A stretch of 64,000 nucleotides of DNA from Rhabdophis nuchalis (lineage: Eukaryota > Chordata > Lepidosauria > Squamata > Natricidae): positions 172,048,663 to 172,112,662 of the forward strand of contig CM077647.1 of NCBI GenBank assembly GCA_039707465.1, in the 5' to 3' direction. The translations under genes and the position numbers were made by a program. How positions within the stretch are numbered: the stretch's first letter is position 1; every line of letters begins with the position of its first letter. Below the pieces are notes generated by a model. It had not been told where the DNA came from. It saw only the letters and a program-made list of their open reading frames with translations, and made no database searches. Below, piece after piece: positions 41,187-52,852 of the stretch.

Positions 41187-41930
41187 GGGTGGGTAGGTAG
41201 GTAGGTAGGTAGGTAGGTAGAGGGATAAAGCGAGAGAGGGAAAAATACAGTAGACAGGTAGGTAGGTAGAGAGGGGGTAAATACAGTAGGTAGGTAGGTA
41301 GGTAGGTAGATAGGTAGAGGGATAAAGCAAGAGAGGGAAAATTACAGTAGGAAGGTAGGTAGAGTGATAAAAAGAGAGAGAGGGAAAACTACAGTAGGTA
41401 GGTGGGTAGGTAGGTAGGTAGAGGGATAGAGAGAGATAGGGAAAATACAGTAGGTAGGTAGGTAGGTAGGTAGGTAGGTAGGTAGGTAGGTAGGTAGAGG
41501 GATATATATATATATATATAGAGAGAGGGAGAAATTACGGTAGGTAGGTAGGTAGGTAGGTAGGTAGGTAGGTAGGTAGGTAGGTAGAGGGATAAAGCAA
41601 GAGAGGGAAAATTACAGTAGGAAGGTAGGTAGAGTGATAAAAAGAGAGAGAGGGAAAACTACAGTAGGTAGGTGGGTAGGTAGGTAGGTAGAGGGATAGA
41701 GAGAGATAGGGAAAATACAGTAGGTAGGTAGGTAGGTAGGTAGGTAGGTAGGTAGGTAGGTAGGTAGGTAGAGGGATATATATATATATAGAGAGAGGGA
41801 GAAATTACGGTAGGTAGGTATGTAGGTAGGTAGGTAGGTAGGTAGGTAGGTAGAGGGATAGAGAGAGAGAGGGAGAAATATAGTAGGTAGGTAGGTGGTG
41901 AATAGATAGAAAGGAAGAAATACAGTTGGT
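41031..41930. repeat. (TAGG)n/(TTAG)n arrays with GGGATAGAGAGAGA spacers
   Basis: Tetranucleotide blocks alternate with AGAGGGATAAAGCAAGAGAG-type spacers. (TTAG)n occupies about 41121-41185. A block of about 270 bp is tandemly duplicated. Confidence 0.95.
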
Positions 41931-42061
41931 AGGTAGGTTGGGGGTTATATGGTGGTTGTGTGTACATGGTTGTGTGTGCAGGTGTAGATACAGATACACA
42001 CAGATTGGTTGGCCATTTAACCAGACTGGGCCACAGCAATGTGTGGCCTGGTACAGCTAAT

Positions 42062-42281
<220 letters not shown>

Positions 42282-42306
42282 TCGTAGATTTTTACGGGTG
42301 TAGGTG

Positions 42307-42384
42307 TGCTGGTCTTGTTGTATTTGGATCTTTTCCCGTGTAAGATCTTACAAGGGAAAAGACTCAAATACAACAAGACCAGCA
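42307..42384. repeat. 78-bp near-perfect palindrome without loop
   Basis: TGCTGGTCTTGTTGTATTTG...TAAGATCTTA...CAAATACAACAAGACCAGCA is self-complementary about the centre at 42345, with about three mismatched pairs. Confidence 0.9.
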
Positions 42385-43542
42385 TGTGTGTGTGGGTGTG
42401 GGTGTATTTGTGTCACAACACCCTGATAAGCTCCAATTAAGGGAAGAAGCATACTGCTTTCCTTTTCTGCCTTTCGGCTCATCACCAGAGAACTCAAAAA
42501 ACCTAACATATATATATATATATATATAATTTCATCTCCCTCATATATTATTCAGATATCATTAATATTTGAGGAATTAAAAACATTATCGTTTAGCCAT
42601 GATTGTTTCATGAATTCATCATTCAAAAAGAGGGGAAAGTCCAAATTATGCAGACAAATTAAAGAAATCGCTAGTCAATATTTCATAAGCTCTTGACTTC
42701 TAGATTGGTAGAGATCCCAGCTTCCAGCTATTGACCCTACTGGAGAGGAATCTTAATGTTTAAAAAAAAAATGTTTGGAAGATCTAATTGGGGAAACCAC
42801 ATTATTATTCAATAGTTTCACTTCGTGTAGCCCAGATTTAAAACAAGAAAACGAAACAAAACACTTTTTTTAAAAAAAAAATAGGGTAAGGAATGAAACT
42901 TGAACGGTTGCGATTCTCTGGAAGTTGAGGCACCACTTTGTAACAATAGAAAGCATAACTTTAAAAAACCTACAAATACTGTAGGTTGTGGTTAGGCTAA
43001 ACCACCATCTTTGTGCTCAATTAGACTGGATAGATCTCAGAATTCAACATCTGGGACTTTCAAGATGCTGCGTGCACTTTGAAAGCCTCTGCGAGAACCA
43101 AAGCGATGCTATTTTGAAGTTATGAGAAAGCAGAAGCAGCCTGAGGAATGGCAGAGACAAGGAAATGAGGAGCACATTGAAACTCAAAAAACCCTGAACT
43201 TCAAGTGTAATTAAGAAAGAGCAAAAACTATGGTGTGCACAAAAAATGGAAGGACACTTCGATTCCTACCATGGATGATTGGTTGTAGAAGTTGATGGAG
43301 TTGGCTGAAATGGCCAAAAAAGGGACTATTTTTTGAAGCTCAGAAGACCGCTTCTGAGCTTTGGACTTGAAGTGGAAAAGAATGAAACATTTTGGGTTTT
43401 ACCAATTAGATAGATCGATCTTTATAGAAATGGTTTGTTTATATTATTATGAAACAACAACAAAAAAGTTGTGATTTGATGTAAATACCTTATTTTATTA
43501 CAACAGAGAGAGTCAGAAGTCTATATTTGTTTCCTTTTGGGG
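42385..43542. other. Unassigned sequence, about 1.1 kb
   Basis: Contains a short (TA)n at about 42508 and several A-runs. No gene or element end recognised. Confidence 0.4.
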
Positions 43543-43742
43543 TTCCCCAAGGGTCTATTTTAGGCCCAGTACTCTCCAACATCTTCAGCAATGATTTGGC
43601 TGAGGGGATAGAGTCCAGGGGTCTGCAAAGTCGGCTCTTTTAAGACTGGTGGACTTCAACTCCCAGAATTCCCAAATCTGGGAATTGAAGTCCACCAGTC
43701 TTAAAAGAGCCGACTTTGCAGACCCCTGGGATAGACTATTCC
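43543..43742 (+). mobile_element. CR1 RT fragment split by a hAT MITE
   Basis: GGGGTTCCCCAAGGGTCTAT TTTAGGCCCAGTACTC encodes GVPQGSILGPVL, RT motif B of CR1, followed by NDLAEGIE. The MITE interrupts it at GGATAGAG. Confidence 0.8.
43624..43728. mobile_element. Palindromic hAT MITE (sister of 27040)
   Basis: CCAGGGGTCTGCAAAGTCGG and its reverse complement form long arms around a short centre. GGATAGAG (43616-43623) and GGATAGAC (43729-43736) are the target duplication. Confidence 0.92.
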
Positions 43743-43760
43743 ATCCCATTCCATTCTACT

Positions 43761-43990
43761 CGGCCGGCCTGGCCTAATCTATCCTTCTCCATCTGGCCGG
43801 CCTGGCCTAATCTATCCTTCCTAGGTTTGTAATATAAATTTAAATTGTTTTAATAGGGATTGCTGGGATTAGTATAAAGGGTTTTAAGGTTTTAAGATTT
43901 TAAACTTTTAGCGCAGGTAAATTATTTAATTCTATTTTAAATATTGTATTGTTGTATTTATATATGTTTTTAAAGTCCTGTGCACCTCCA
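43761..43990 (+). mobile_element. L2-like LINE 3' UTR without terminal hairpin
   Basis: CGGCCGGCCTGGCCTAATCT appears twice in short tandem. The L2 3' UTR follows up to GTCCTGTGCACC, where (CCATT)n begins. Confidence 0.7.
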
Positions 43991-44043
43991 TTCCATTCCA
44001 TTCCATTCTATTCTATTCTATTCTATTCTATTCTATTCTATTC
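43985..44043. repeat. (CCATT)n to (CTATT)n
   Basis: A pentamer array begins exactly where the L2 hairpin should continue. Confidence 0.9.
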
Positions 44044-44168
44044 TTATCTTTCCTCATTTCTCTTCCCCCTCTTCCTCCCCCATTGATTCATTTTTAATTT
44101 TTAATTTTGTATCTTCTTTTACTTTATAGCTCAATAAAAAAATTAAAGTAAAAAGAACGAAAGAACGA

Positions 44169-44215
<47 letters not shown>
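44044..44215 (+). mobile_element. Possible L1 3' end with (GAAA)n tail
   Basis: A pyrimidine-rich stretch leads to CTCAATAAAAAAATTAAAG and then (GAAA)n at about 44158-44215. The layout resembles an L1 3' terminus but no coding part is present. Confidence 0.35.
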
Positions 44216-44216
<1 letters not shown>

Positions 44217-44462
44217 GCAAAACTCTTGGGACAAATGTTGTTTTAAGGCACAAATGCTTTTTCTTGAGGATAACATAAAACCTTAATGATTTATTTTCCC
44301 TTGATTATAACTCAGGAACAATGGGGTGGGGATGCAGAGGGAAGAAGTGTGTGTGGGGGTCAAAAAAGTCAAGATGGAAGTTACAACCATGCGGTAGAAA
44401 CTCTGCACATTTTTAATATACGTGGCTTGAGCAAAACACATGAATTTGAATTTTTGAAATTT

Positions 44463-44918
44463 TTTTTGGAATTTATTTATATTTATATCCCGCCCTTCTC
44501 CACAGAGGACCCAGGGCGGCGCACAGGAATTTAAAAACATACAAAAATACAAAAATAAATACATACTTTAAAATATATGAAACTATCCTAATCCTATGCT
44601 AAAACCAAATTTTAAAATACCCAATTTAAAACTTTCTAAAAAGTCCCCGTGGGAGGTTAGGCTAGGCCAGCTTGTTGGAAAAGATGTGTCTTTAGACATT
44701 GGCGGAAGAGGCAGAGGTCAGTGATGGTGCGTAATTCAGGGGGTAGGTCGTTCCAAAGGGCTGGGCCCGCCACAGAGAAGGCTCTTCCCCTGGGCGTCGC
44801 CAGTCGGCATTGTCCGGCCGACAGCACCCTGAGAAGACCCTCTCTGTGGGAGCGGATCGGCCGAAGGGATGTATGGGGCAGAAGGCGGTCTCGCATATAA
44901 CTAGGCCCCGAGCCATGA
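44463..44918 (-). mobile_element. L2-like LINE 3' end
   Basis: ATATCCCGCCCTTCTCCACA GAGGACCCAGGGCGG is the terminal hairpin. The minus frame (44896 to 44657) encodes [20 protein letters not shown] and [19 protein letters not shown] to the stop. Confidence 0.88.
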
Positions 44919-44929
44919 AAAGAATCAAA

Positions 44930-45092
44930 TAAGCAGAAGAGAAGGTCTTTTATTCCAGCCCCCAGCTGAAGCAGGAGATCCTACTCCATTTCAGACAAGT
45001 GACTGTCCAATCCCTTCTTAAAATCCTCCAGTGATGAAGCACCCACAAGGACTGTAGGCAAGCTGTTCCACTGGTTCATTGTTCTCACTGTT
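44930..45092 (-). mobile_element. CR1 LINE fragment
   Basis: CCAGCCCCCAGCTGAAGCAG...CTGTTCCACTGGTTCATTGT is the reverse complement of the CR1 3' region. Confidence 0.75.
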
Positions 45093-45111
45093 AGATCGCA
45101 TGGTTTAGGGT

Positions 45112-45777
45112 TAGGTTTAGGTTTATTGGTTTTTTATACCGCCCTACTCCCAAAGGACTCAGGGCGGTGTACAGCCAAAATAAAAACAAATATATAAAAG
45201 CTTTTAAAAGGCATAATTAAAAGACATCATTAAAATATTGGCCAAAAGGTGGAAAAAAACCCAAACTAACCCTAATTAAAATAATAAAAATTTAAATTTT
45301 AAAATTTAAATTTTAAATTTTAAAAACATGCTTTATGACAGCCCGGCTTGTTGAAAGAGAAAGATTTTGAGACCGCGGTGGAAGGTGCGTAAGTCAGGGA
45401 TAGTTCTTAATTCTGGGGGCAATTCATTCCAGAGGGCAGGTGCTCCCACGGAGAAGGCTCTCCCACTGGGTGTCGCCAGTCGACATTGTCTAGCCGACGG
45501 CACCATGAGGAGACCCTCTCTATGGGAGCGTATGGGCCGGTGGGAGGCTCTCGGTGGCAGAAGGCGATCTCGTAGGTACCCAGGTCCTAAGCCATGGAGC
45601 GCTTTAAAGATGGTAACCAACACCTTGAATCGCACCCGGAAAACCACCGGAAGCCAGTGCAGCTCGCGCAGGAGAGGTGTTACATGGGAGCGGCGTGTCG
45701 CCCCCATAATTACCCGTGCGGCTGCATTCTGGACCAGTTGAAGCCTCCGGGTGCTCTTCAAGGGGAGCCCCATGTAG
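45112..45777 (-). mobile_element. L2-like LINE 3' part, variant subfamily
   Basis: ATACCGCCCTACTCCCAAAG GACTCAGGGCGGTG is the hairpin. The minus frame (45773 to 45333, 146 codons) runs without break from LQLVQNAAARVI to FLFQQAGLS. Sequence differs noticeably from the other L2 copies. Confidence 0.88.
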
Positions 45778-45822
45778 TTGTGGCCATCATCTTGAATTTT
45801 TGGAATCCCCCATGGATAACCC

Positions 45823-45983
45823 TAGGTAAAGGTAAAGGTTCCATTCACACATATGTGCTAGTCATTCCTGATTCATCTCCATTTCAAAGCCGAAGAGTCA
45901 GCGCTGTCTGAAGACATCTCCATGGTGGCCGGCATGACTCAACGCCAAAGGCGCACAGAACACTGTTACCTTCCCACCTATGG
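45823..45983 (-). mobile_element. tRNA-derived SINE, tail part only
   Basis: GGTAAAGGTTCCATTCACAC ATATGTGC...CACTGTTACCTTCCCACC matches the non-tRNA half of the SINE. Confidence 0.8.
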
Positions 45984-46232
45984 TGGGTTTCTAAATTTTT
46001 TAGAACCTCTTCTGTAGGTGTGGCCTGCTTTGTGGGAGTGGCTGGCCAGCCATGTGACTGAGTGGGAGTGGCTTGGCAGTCATGTGACTGGGTGGGCATG
46101 ACCAACTTGCGAAATGTGGTGAAACTCACTTAAACGCTCTTGCTTAGCAACCAAAATGTTGAGGGCCCACCCGCCTGCCCAAGCTCCTTACCTGTCTTTT
46201 AAGGCTTCTGTGCTTCCGGTTAGAACGGGATC
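45984..46232. mobile_element. hAT-like MITE, tentative
   Basis: TATGGTGGGTTTCTAAATTT...GGAACCCACCACC shows short inverted ends (GGTGGGTT / AACCCACC) around CATGTGACTGGGTGGG-type repeats. Confidence 0.5.
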
Positions 46233-46463
46233 TGGAACCCACCACCACTCTGCTTAAACAGTGTATTCACTGTTTGAACTCTGACCCAGTCACATGCATC
46301 ATATACAGGTAGTCCTCGACCTACGACCACAATTGAGCCCAAAATTTCTATTGCTAAATGAGACGGTCATTAAGTGAGTTTTACCCCATTTCATGACATT
46401 TCTTGCCATCACTGTTAAGTGTAATGCTGCAATTATTAAGTTAGCAACACAGTTGTTAAACAG

Positions 46464-46815
46464 GAACGTAGTGGCTCAGTGGCTAAGACGCTGAGCATGT
46501 TGATCCTGAAAAGTCAGCAGTTCATCGGTTCGAATCCCTAGTGCCACAAAACAGAGTGAGCTCCTGTTACTTGTCCCAGCTTCTGCCAACCTAGCAGTTC
46601 GAAAGCATGTAGAAATGCAAGTAGAAAAATAAGGACCACCTTTGGTGGGAAGGTAACAGCATTCCGTGCGCCTTCGGTGTTTAGTCATGCCGGTCACATG
46701 ACCATGGAGATGTCTTCAGGCAGCGCTGGTTCCTTGGCTTTGAAACGGAGGTGAGAACCACCCCCTAGAGTCAGGAACAACTAGCACATATTTGCGAGGG
46801 GAACGTTTACCTTAA
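46464..46815 (+). mobile_element. tRNA-derived SINE, full length, inside the MITE
   Basis: GTAGTGGCTCAGTGGCTAAG (box A region) and GGTTCGAATCCCTAGTGCC (box B region) mark the polymerase III head. The body ends GAGGGGAACGTTTACC. ACAGTTGTTAA / ACAATTGTTAA flank it. Confidence 0.88.
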
Positions 46816-46849
46816 CACAATTGTTAATCTGGCTTCCCCATGGACATTA

Positions 46850-47028
46850 TTTTATTTATTCGAATTTATACCCCGCCCTTCTCCTTGTTAGGACCCAGGG
46901 CGGCGCACAGGCATGATTTAAAACCGCAATAAATACAATATACATCATTAAAATATATTAAATTATTCAACCCGTGCTAAAACCCATTTAAAAATCCTAC
47001 CAAATTATAATTTAAGTATAAAAAGACA
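46850..47028 (-). mobile_element. L2-like LINE short 3' end, inside the MITE
   Basis: ATTTATTCGAATTTATACCC CGCCCTTCTCC...GGACCCAGGGCGGCGC is the hairpin, followed by part of the 3' UTR. Confidence 0.85.
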
Positions 47029-47261
47029 TTGTTTGTCAGATGGTTGCAAAACGGGATCACATGACCCTGGGACACTGCAACTGTCATAAATGCAAGTCAG
47101 TAGCCAAGCATCTGAATTTTGATCATGCGACCAAGGGGATGCTACCACAGTCCTAACTGTGAAAAACTCATAAGTCATTTCCTTCAGGGATGTTGTAACT
47201 TTGAACGCTTCCTGAATGAACTGTTGTAGGTAGAGAACAACCTGTAATCTCCTCTTTTTGT

Positions 47262-47372
47262 GCTCTCCGTCCCTCTAAGACGGAGAGCTTCAACTCCCAG
47301 AATTGACTGAAGGTCAGGGAATTCTGGGAGTTGAAGTCCATCCATCTTGAAGTTGCCACGGTTGAGAAATAC
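47262..47372. repeat. Inverted-repeat relic related to the palindromic hAT MITEs
   Basis: CTTCAACTCCCAGAATT (47288) and AATTCTGGGAGTTGAAG (about 47320) pair. The same words occur in the arms of 27040 and 43624. Confidence 0.65.
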
Positions 47373-47690
47373 TTGTAAAATGAGAAACTTGTCTATTCCC
47401 AATTCCACATGTATCATGTGGATTGCATCCTATGCAATGTTATCTACATTTACCTGAGAACGATTAGTAATATATCGGCATTGGGATGCTGGGATGTACA
47501 GATTTTAGAAGCTTAGCTTCCTTTTTCTTTTGTCTTGGGGAAAGCAGGTGAAGATAATGTTCTAGGTGTGCCACCAGCTCCTGAAGAAATGTTGGGTACA
47601 ACAAACTAGCTCTCCAAACACTTAAATGTGTCACTTCTCTATGGCCAAATCTTCTAATACCATGTTTCAAGCAGGTCAGTGATCAAAATC
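47373..47690. other. Unassigned sequence
   Basis: Nothing recognised. Confidence 0.4.
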
Positions 47691-48660
<970 letters not shown>

Positions 48661-49136
48661 GATGGACAATCAAAACTAATATTTTGAACATGGGCTACTA
48701 TGTTCCAGAAGATAACATTAGCTTTGTTAATTTTGATTGGGGGGGGAGGGGAAGTAAGGTAAGAACTGACAGGTAATACAATAGTTTTCCATAATTTTAA
48801 GAACTCATTTCTCCAAATAAAAGTTTTTAATAAGAAAACAGATTTTTTTTCTCTAAAAGCAAAGACTAAGAAACATCTGTCCGCTAAGTCCCACCACAAG
48901 GAAGATCCAGATGGTGTTCTCAGTTTCAGGGAAAGAAGCAACCTTTTAGATTTTAAGTTTCAGTCCAAGTACAGAGATCTAAAAATGAGAATTCACTGTT
49001 CCCGTAGGGCCAGATGTGATTTGCAGATGTGATAATGTTTTGAGTTCAGCCCTTCAGGAATATATGCTTATTTTGTTCATTACTCCAGATCTTTGACTCT
49101 TTGTTCGTAATTTTTAAACAATCGTCTCTAATATGG
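48661..49136. other. Unassigned sequence
   Basis: No gene was seen. AGATCCAGATGGTGTTCTCA...TACAGAGATCTAAAAATGAG weakly resembles 58900-58975. Confidence 0.35.
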
Positions 49137-49703
49137 CATGACATATTTACTACAAACTATGGGGACTGCAGCCAAGAAATTAAAACAGGCTTGCTCCTGG
49201 GGAGAAAAGCTATGGCAAATCTAGACAGCATACTAAAAAGCAACAAAAGTGCATCTAGTCAAGGCGATGGTTTTTCCAGTTGCAATGAAGGCTGTGAAGG
49301 TTGGACCATAGGAAAGGCTGAGTGCCAAAGAATGAAGACCTTTGAACTCTGGTGCTGGAGGAGACTCCTGCGAGTCCCTTGGACTGCAAGGTGATCAAAC
49401 TGGTGAGTCCTGGAGGAGATCAACCCTGACTGCTCTTTAGAAGGCCAGATCCTGAAGATGAAACTCAAATTCTTTGGCCACCTAATGAGAAAGAAGGACT
49501 CACTGGAGAAGAGCTTAAGGCTTGGAAAGATGGAGGGCAAAAGAAGAAGGGGACGACAGAGAATGAGGTGGCTGGATGGAGTCACCAAAACAGTAGGCTT
49601 GAGCTTAAATGGACTCCAGAGGATAGTAAAGGACAAGAAGGCTTGGAGGAACATGGTCCATGGGGTTGCGATGGGTTGGACACAAATTCACAGCTAACAA
49701 CAA
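49137..49703 (+). mobile_element. BovB (RTE) LINE 3' end, copy 1
   Basis: The last frame (49458-49697) encodes the RTE C-terminus (KFFGHLMRKKDSLEKSLRLG, then GRQRMRWLDGVT, then KAWRNMVHGVA). It ends GGTTGGACACAAATTCACAG CTAACAACAAC. The upstream part has frameshifts. BovB is known for horizontal transfer involving squamates and ruminants. Confidence 0.9.
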
Positions 49704-49777
49704 CGGAATGGAATGGAATGGAATGGAATGGAATAGAATAGAATAGAATAGAATAGAATAGAATAGAATAGAATAGA
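49704..49777. repeat. (GGAAT)n then (AATAG)n between two BovB copies
   Basis: It starts at the BovB CAACAAC end and stops at the 5' edge of the next copy. Confidence 0.95.
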
Positions 49778-50007
49778 AACCTAATGAAAAGGAAGGACTC
49801 ACTGGAGAAGAGCCTAATGCTGGGAAAGATTGAAGGAAAAAGAAGAAAGGGACGACAGAGAATGAAGTGGCTGGATGGAGTCACCCAAGCAATAGGCATG
49901 ACCTTAAATGGACTCCAGAGGATGGTAGAGGATAGGAAGGCCTGGAGGAACATGGTCCATGGGGTTGTGATGGGTCAGACACAACCGCAACTAACAACAA
50001 CTAAAGC
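49778..50007 (+). mobile_element. BovB (RTE) LINE 3' end, copy 2
   Basis: It restarts inside the same coding region (LMKRKDSLEKSLMLGKIEGK) and ends CAGACACAACCGCAACTAAC AACAAC. It is truncated to the last 230 bp. Confidence 0.9.
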
Positions 50008-50104
50008 ATCCTACCTTTGTGTTTTGTATGTTTGTCAATGTAGGTGTAAATAGGCACACACAAAAAGTATTGACACATCACACACACTACAGCATGTTTA
50101 TTAA

Positions 50105-50345
50105 AAAAGAGCAAAAATGAATGTTTAATATAGCATGTGTTAACAGCAGCGAGGACTGTATTTGTGCAGCATTGAAAAAAAATGAAGAAATACTATTAGA
50201 TGAAGAGGTAATTAAGAAGATAGTGGACTCTGCAGAAATGAGCAAACTTACACTGAAGATTAAACAGAAAGAAGATATAGAATACTACCAAACATGGAAT
50301 TTATTTTATCACTGGCTGGAAAAAAAGGGATAAAGATTAGGAATA
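50105..50345 (+). pseudogene. L1 ORF2 extreme C-terminal fragment
   Basis: A 70-codon frame with IVDSAEMSKLTLKIKQKEDI and YYQTWNLFYHWLEKK resembles the last residues of vertebrate L1 ORF2. An A/T-rich 3' region follows. The assignment is by motif only. Confidence 0.55.
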
Positions 50346-51021
50346 TAATTTACGTTGTTAAGCAAGCAACCCAGACCACATGATGTTTATTAAGCTCTAA
50401 TTAAATGTCATAGTGTAAAATTAATACAACTTTATTTTTTTTTTAAAAGAGCCAAAGAGACTGAGAGATGAAAGCATAAAAATGTTTTTTTTCAGTGAAT
50501 TGCCTTGCTTTTTTCAGTCTGTATAATTTTAGGGTCTTGCATTTAATTCCTGTCCACCCAGTCTCATTCCTAGACCCCCAATGAAGAAAATATTCATTTC
50601 CAGCTCAAATGAGCAAGTTTCATCTTAAATCAAACAGCACAAGAATGGTGTCTCTCTCACATTCTGATTTTACTACTGAATTCCCACTTTTTTTTTCTGC
50701 AGGCCCTTTGCCGAATTCATTGATCGCTGAGAAAGAAACTTTCATGACGTGACTAAGTTGGAGACTTGATTAATCATTACAAGACTTGAGGGAAGGGTAA
50801 AACAGTAACTTACTGGTGACATTATAGATAAAAACCCCACAAGGGCTGAATCAGATAGGAATAACTCATGTCTCCTGGGAAGTTTTCTGAAAAGATTTTT
50901 TAAACATTGATTAAAAATAAAACCTTAAATCTCCTCACGTTTAAGCTACTTCATGACCCTTGAAAAATCACCGAGTGCCATCAATGATTGATTAGATTGA
51001 GGGATGAAAAAGAAATCAATC
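50346..51021. other. Unassigned sequence
   Basis: The stretch is AT-rich and nothing was recognised. The first part may be L1 3' UTR. Confidence 0.4.
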
Positions 51022-52385
51022 AGAATAGAGCTGGAAGGCACCTTGGAGGTCTTCTAGTTCAACCCTCTGCTGAGGCAAGTGTTGTGACCTGCCAGTGGTC
51101 AGCAGAGCTGGCAGCAGATTCGGACCCTGGGGAGGTTGGGGAGGAACATGGGCTAGTCCTGGAGTCTGGGGAAGGCTCTGATGAAAGGTCTGTGTCAGAG
51201 GTAGAGAGGGGGCCAGGGCCATATACCAGTTATCAGCTGCCTTTGGAGTCAGACATCAGTGAGGCAGACAAACAGCTGGAGCCTGTTCCGAGGGTGCGCA
51301 TGCGCAGAGTTGCCAGATGAAGGGAACAGCTAAAGAACAGGGGTCGACTTGGGAGTAAGGCCATAGGTGGATGATGAATGGCCCCTCCCAGAGGAAATAA
51401 AAGAGGGGCAACAGGGGAGTGGAGTTTGCAGGAGACAATTGGTTCGCTTCATTGGTTCGTGACTCTCCGAGACTCCTGGCCAAGTTGTGTAGATATCAGC
51501 CTGGCAGCTCTCCAAGCCAGATAAAGTCTGTGACTGTAAATCCTCCCTTGAAAGACTTGGCTGGATGTGAATGAGCAGAATTCACAGTGGTTTGTGTTGG
51601 GACAAGGAGTTTGCTTCATGCTCTTGGGAAGCGTCCGTCAGAACAGCAGGAGAGCCTCTACCATTCCAGACAAGTGGTTGTCCAATTTCTTCTTAAAAAC
51701 CTCCAGTGATAAAGCATCTATTCTTTATCAGTACATTGTTCCACTGGTTAATTGTTCTCACTGTTAGGAAGTTTCTTCTTAATTCCAGGTCTCTTCCCTC
51801 CTTGATTAGTTTCCATCCATGGTTTCTTGTCTTGCTTTCAGGTTCTTTGGGAAATAGGTTTACCCCCTTTTCTTTGTGGCTGCCCCTCTTTTCTCTAGAG
51901 TAGCCATGCCCAAATCCTGCAACCATTCTTCATATGTTTTAGTCTCCAAGCCTTTAATCCTCTTTTAGTTGCTCTTCTTTGCATTTCCCCCCCAAAGTTT
52001 TAACATTTTGTTTGTAATGTGGTGACCAAAATTGTATGCAGTATTCCAGATGCGGTCTTACTAAAAGTTTTATAAAGTGGTACTAATTACTTCATGTGAT
52101 TTTGATCCTATGCTTCTGTTTATACAACCAAGGATTGCATTAGCTGCTTTGGCAAACTACTGGCTCATATTTAAGTGTCAATCCACTAAAACTCCAAGGT
52201 CCATCTCACTGTTTTTGAGCCAGGTTTTTGCCTAATCTGTACTTGTAACTTTGTTTTTTCCTGCCTACCTTGCTTTCCTTCACATTTTATGTTGCTGGAT
52301 AGGGCCCATTGTTCAAGTCTGTCAAGATCAATTTTTTGATGCCGAGCTTGTCTTTTGTTAGTGTCATCTGCAAATTTGATGCAAG
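51022..52385 (-). mobile_element. CR1 LINE, long, interrupted by a solo LTR
   Basis: AGAATAGAGCTGGAAGGCAC...CCTCTGCTGAGGCAAG is the 3' end. CR1 resumes at 51646 with GCAGGAGAGCCTCTACCATT and continues upstream to GATAGGGCCCATTGTTCAAG and the region encoding the RT (ATCTGCAAATTTGATG, about 52367). Confidence 0.85.
51080..51645 (+). mobile_element. Solo LTR inside CR1
   Basis: It begins TGTTGTGACCTG and ends GTCAGAACA, flanked by GCAAG (51075-51079) and GCAGG (51646-51650), a 4/5 duplication. A TATA-like GAAATAAAAGAGGG lies at about 51395 and a GATAAAGTC poly(A)-like site about 125 bp downstream. No internal region is present. The retroelement class is not determined. Confidence 0.68.
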
Positions 52386-52465
52386 AAGAATGAATTTATG
52401 GAGAAGATTCAAAGAAAAGTTATCTATATTTTCTGATTACTGCTTCCTTTTTCAAAGTGATCCAT

Positions 52466-52852
52466 AAACAAGAGAGAGAGAGAGAGAGACAGAGAGACAG
52501 ATAGACAGACACACACACACACACACAGACACACACACAGACAGATGCAGAGAGAAACACAGAGAAAGAGAGGCAGAGAGACAGAGGCAAAGAGAGACAG
52601 GCAGACACACACACAGAGAGAGACAGACAGACAGAGACAAACACACGCACACAGAGGCAGAGAGAGACAGACAAAGAGAGAGAGACATAGACACACAGAG
52701 AGAGAGGCAGAGGCAGAGAGAGAGAGAGAGAGAGAAAGAGAGAGGGACAGACAGAAAGACAGAGAGAGAGAGGGGAAAGGGAGAGAGAGAGAGAGAGAGA
52801 GGCAGAGAGGCAGAGAGGGAGAGGCTGACAGAGAGACAGAAAGATTCTTCTA
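52466..52852. repeat. (AG)n/(AC)n/(ACAG)n purine-rich microsatellite
   Basis: About 390 bp of AGAG, ACAC and GACA units. The frames across it are shadows. Confidence 0.95.

Larger units (their letters stand above)
40068..42060 (+). mobile_element. Non-autonomous Helitron, longest copy (copy 3)
   Basis: The 5' end is TCTATATAAATAAAAATTTA (T at 40068). The 3' end is the hairpin GGCCACAGCAATGTGTGGCC and CTAA (42057-42060), followed by T. The inside holds a solo LTR, an 80-bp tandem repeat, and over 1 kb of (TAGG)n/(TTAG)n with spacers, including a block of about 270 bp present twice (from 41321 and from 41591). Confidence 0.9.
46306..47244 (+). mobile_element. TA-target MITE, full length, holding a SINE and an L2
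   Basis: It starts CAGGTAGTCCTCGACCTACG and ends GTAGAGAACAACCTG, flanked by TA on both sides. The body reads ACCACAATTGAGCCCAAAAT, then after the insertions GATCACATGACCCTGGGACA and TGATCATGCGACC. Fragments of the same family occur at 25536, 34330, 38657, 54640 and 60752. Confidence 0.85.

Noticed and set aside
46464..46560. tRNA gene
   Set aside because: The box A/B-like sequences belong to the head of a dispersed SINE, and no clean cloverleaf was evident.
48661..49010. Weak similarity to 58830-59040 as an ancient duplication
   Set aside because: Only scattered words match, too little to support without an alignment.
51016..51320. Frames of 68-110 codons within the 51-kb solo LTR
   Set aside because: They lie in LTR sequence and have no retroviral protein motifs.
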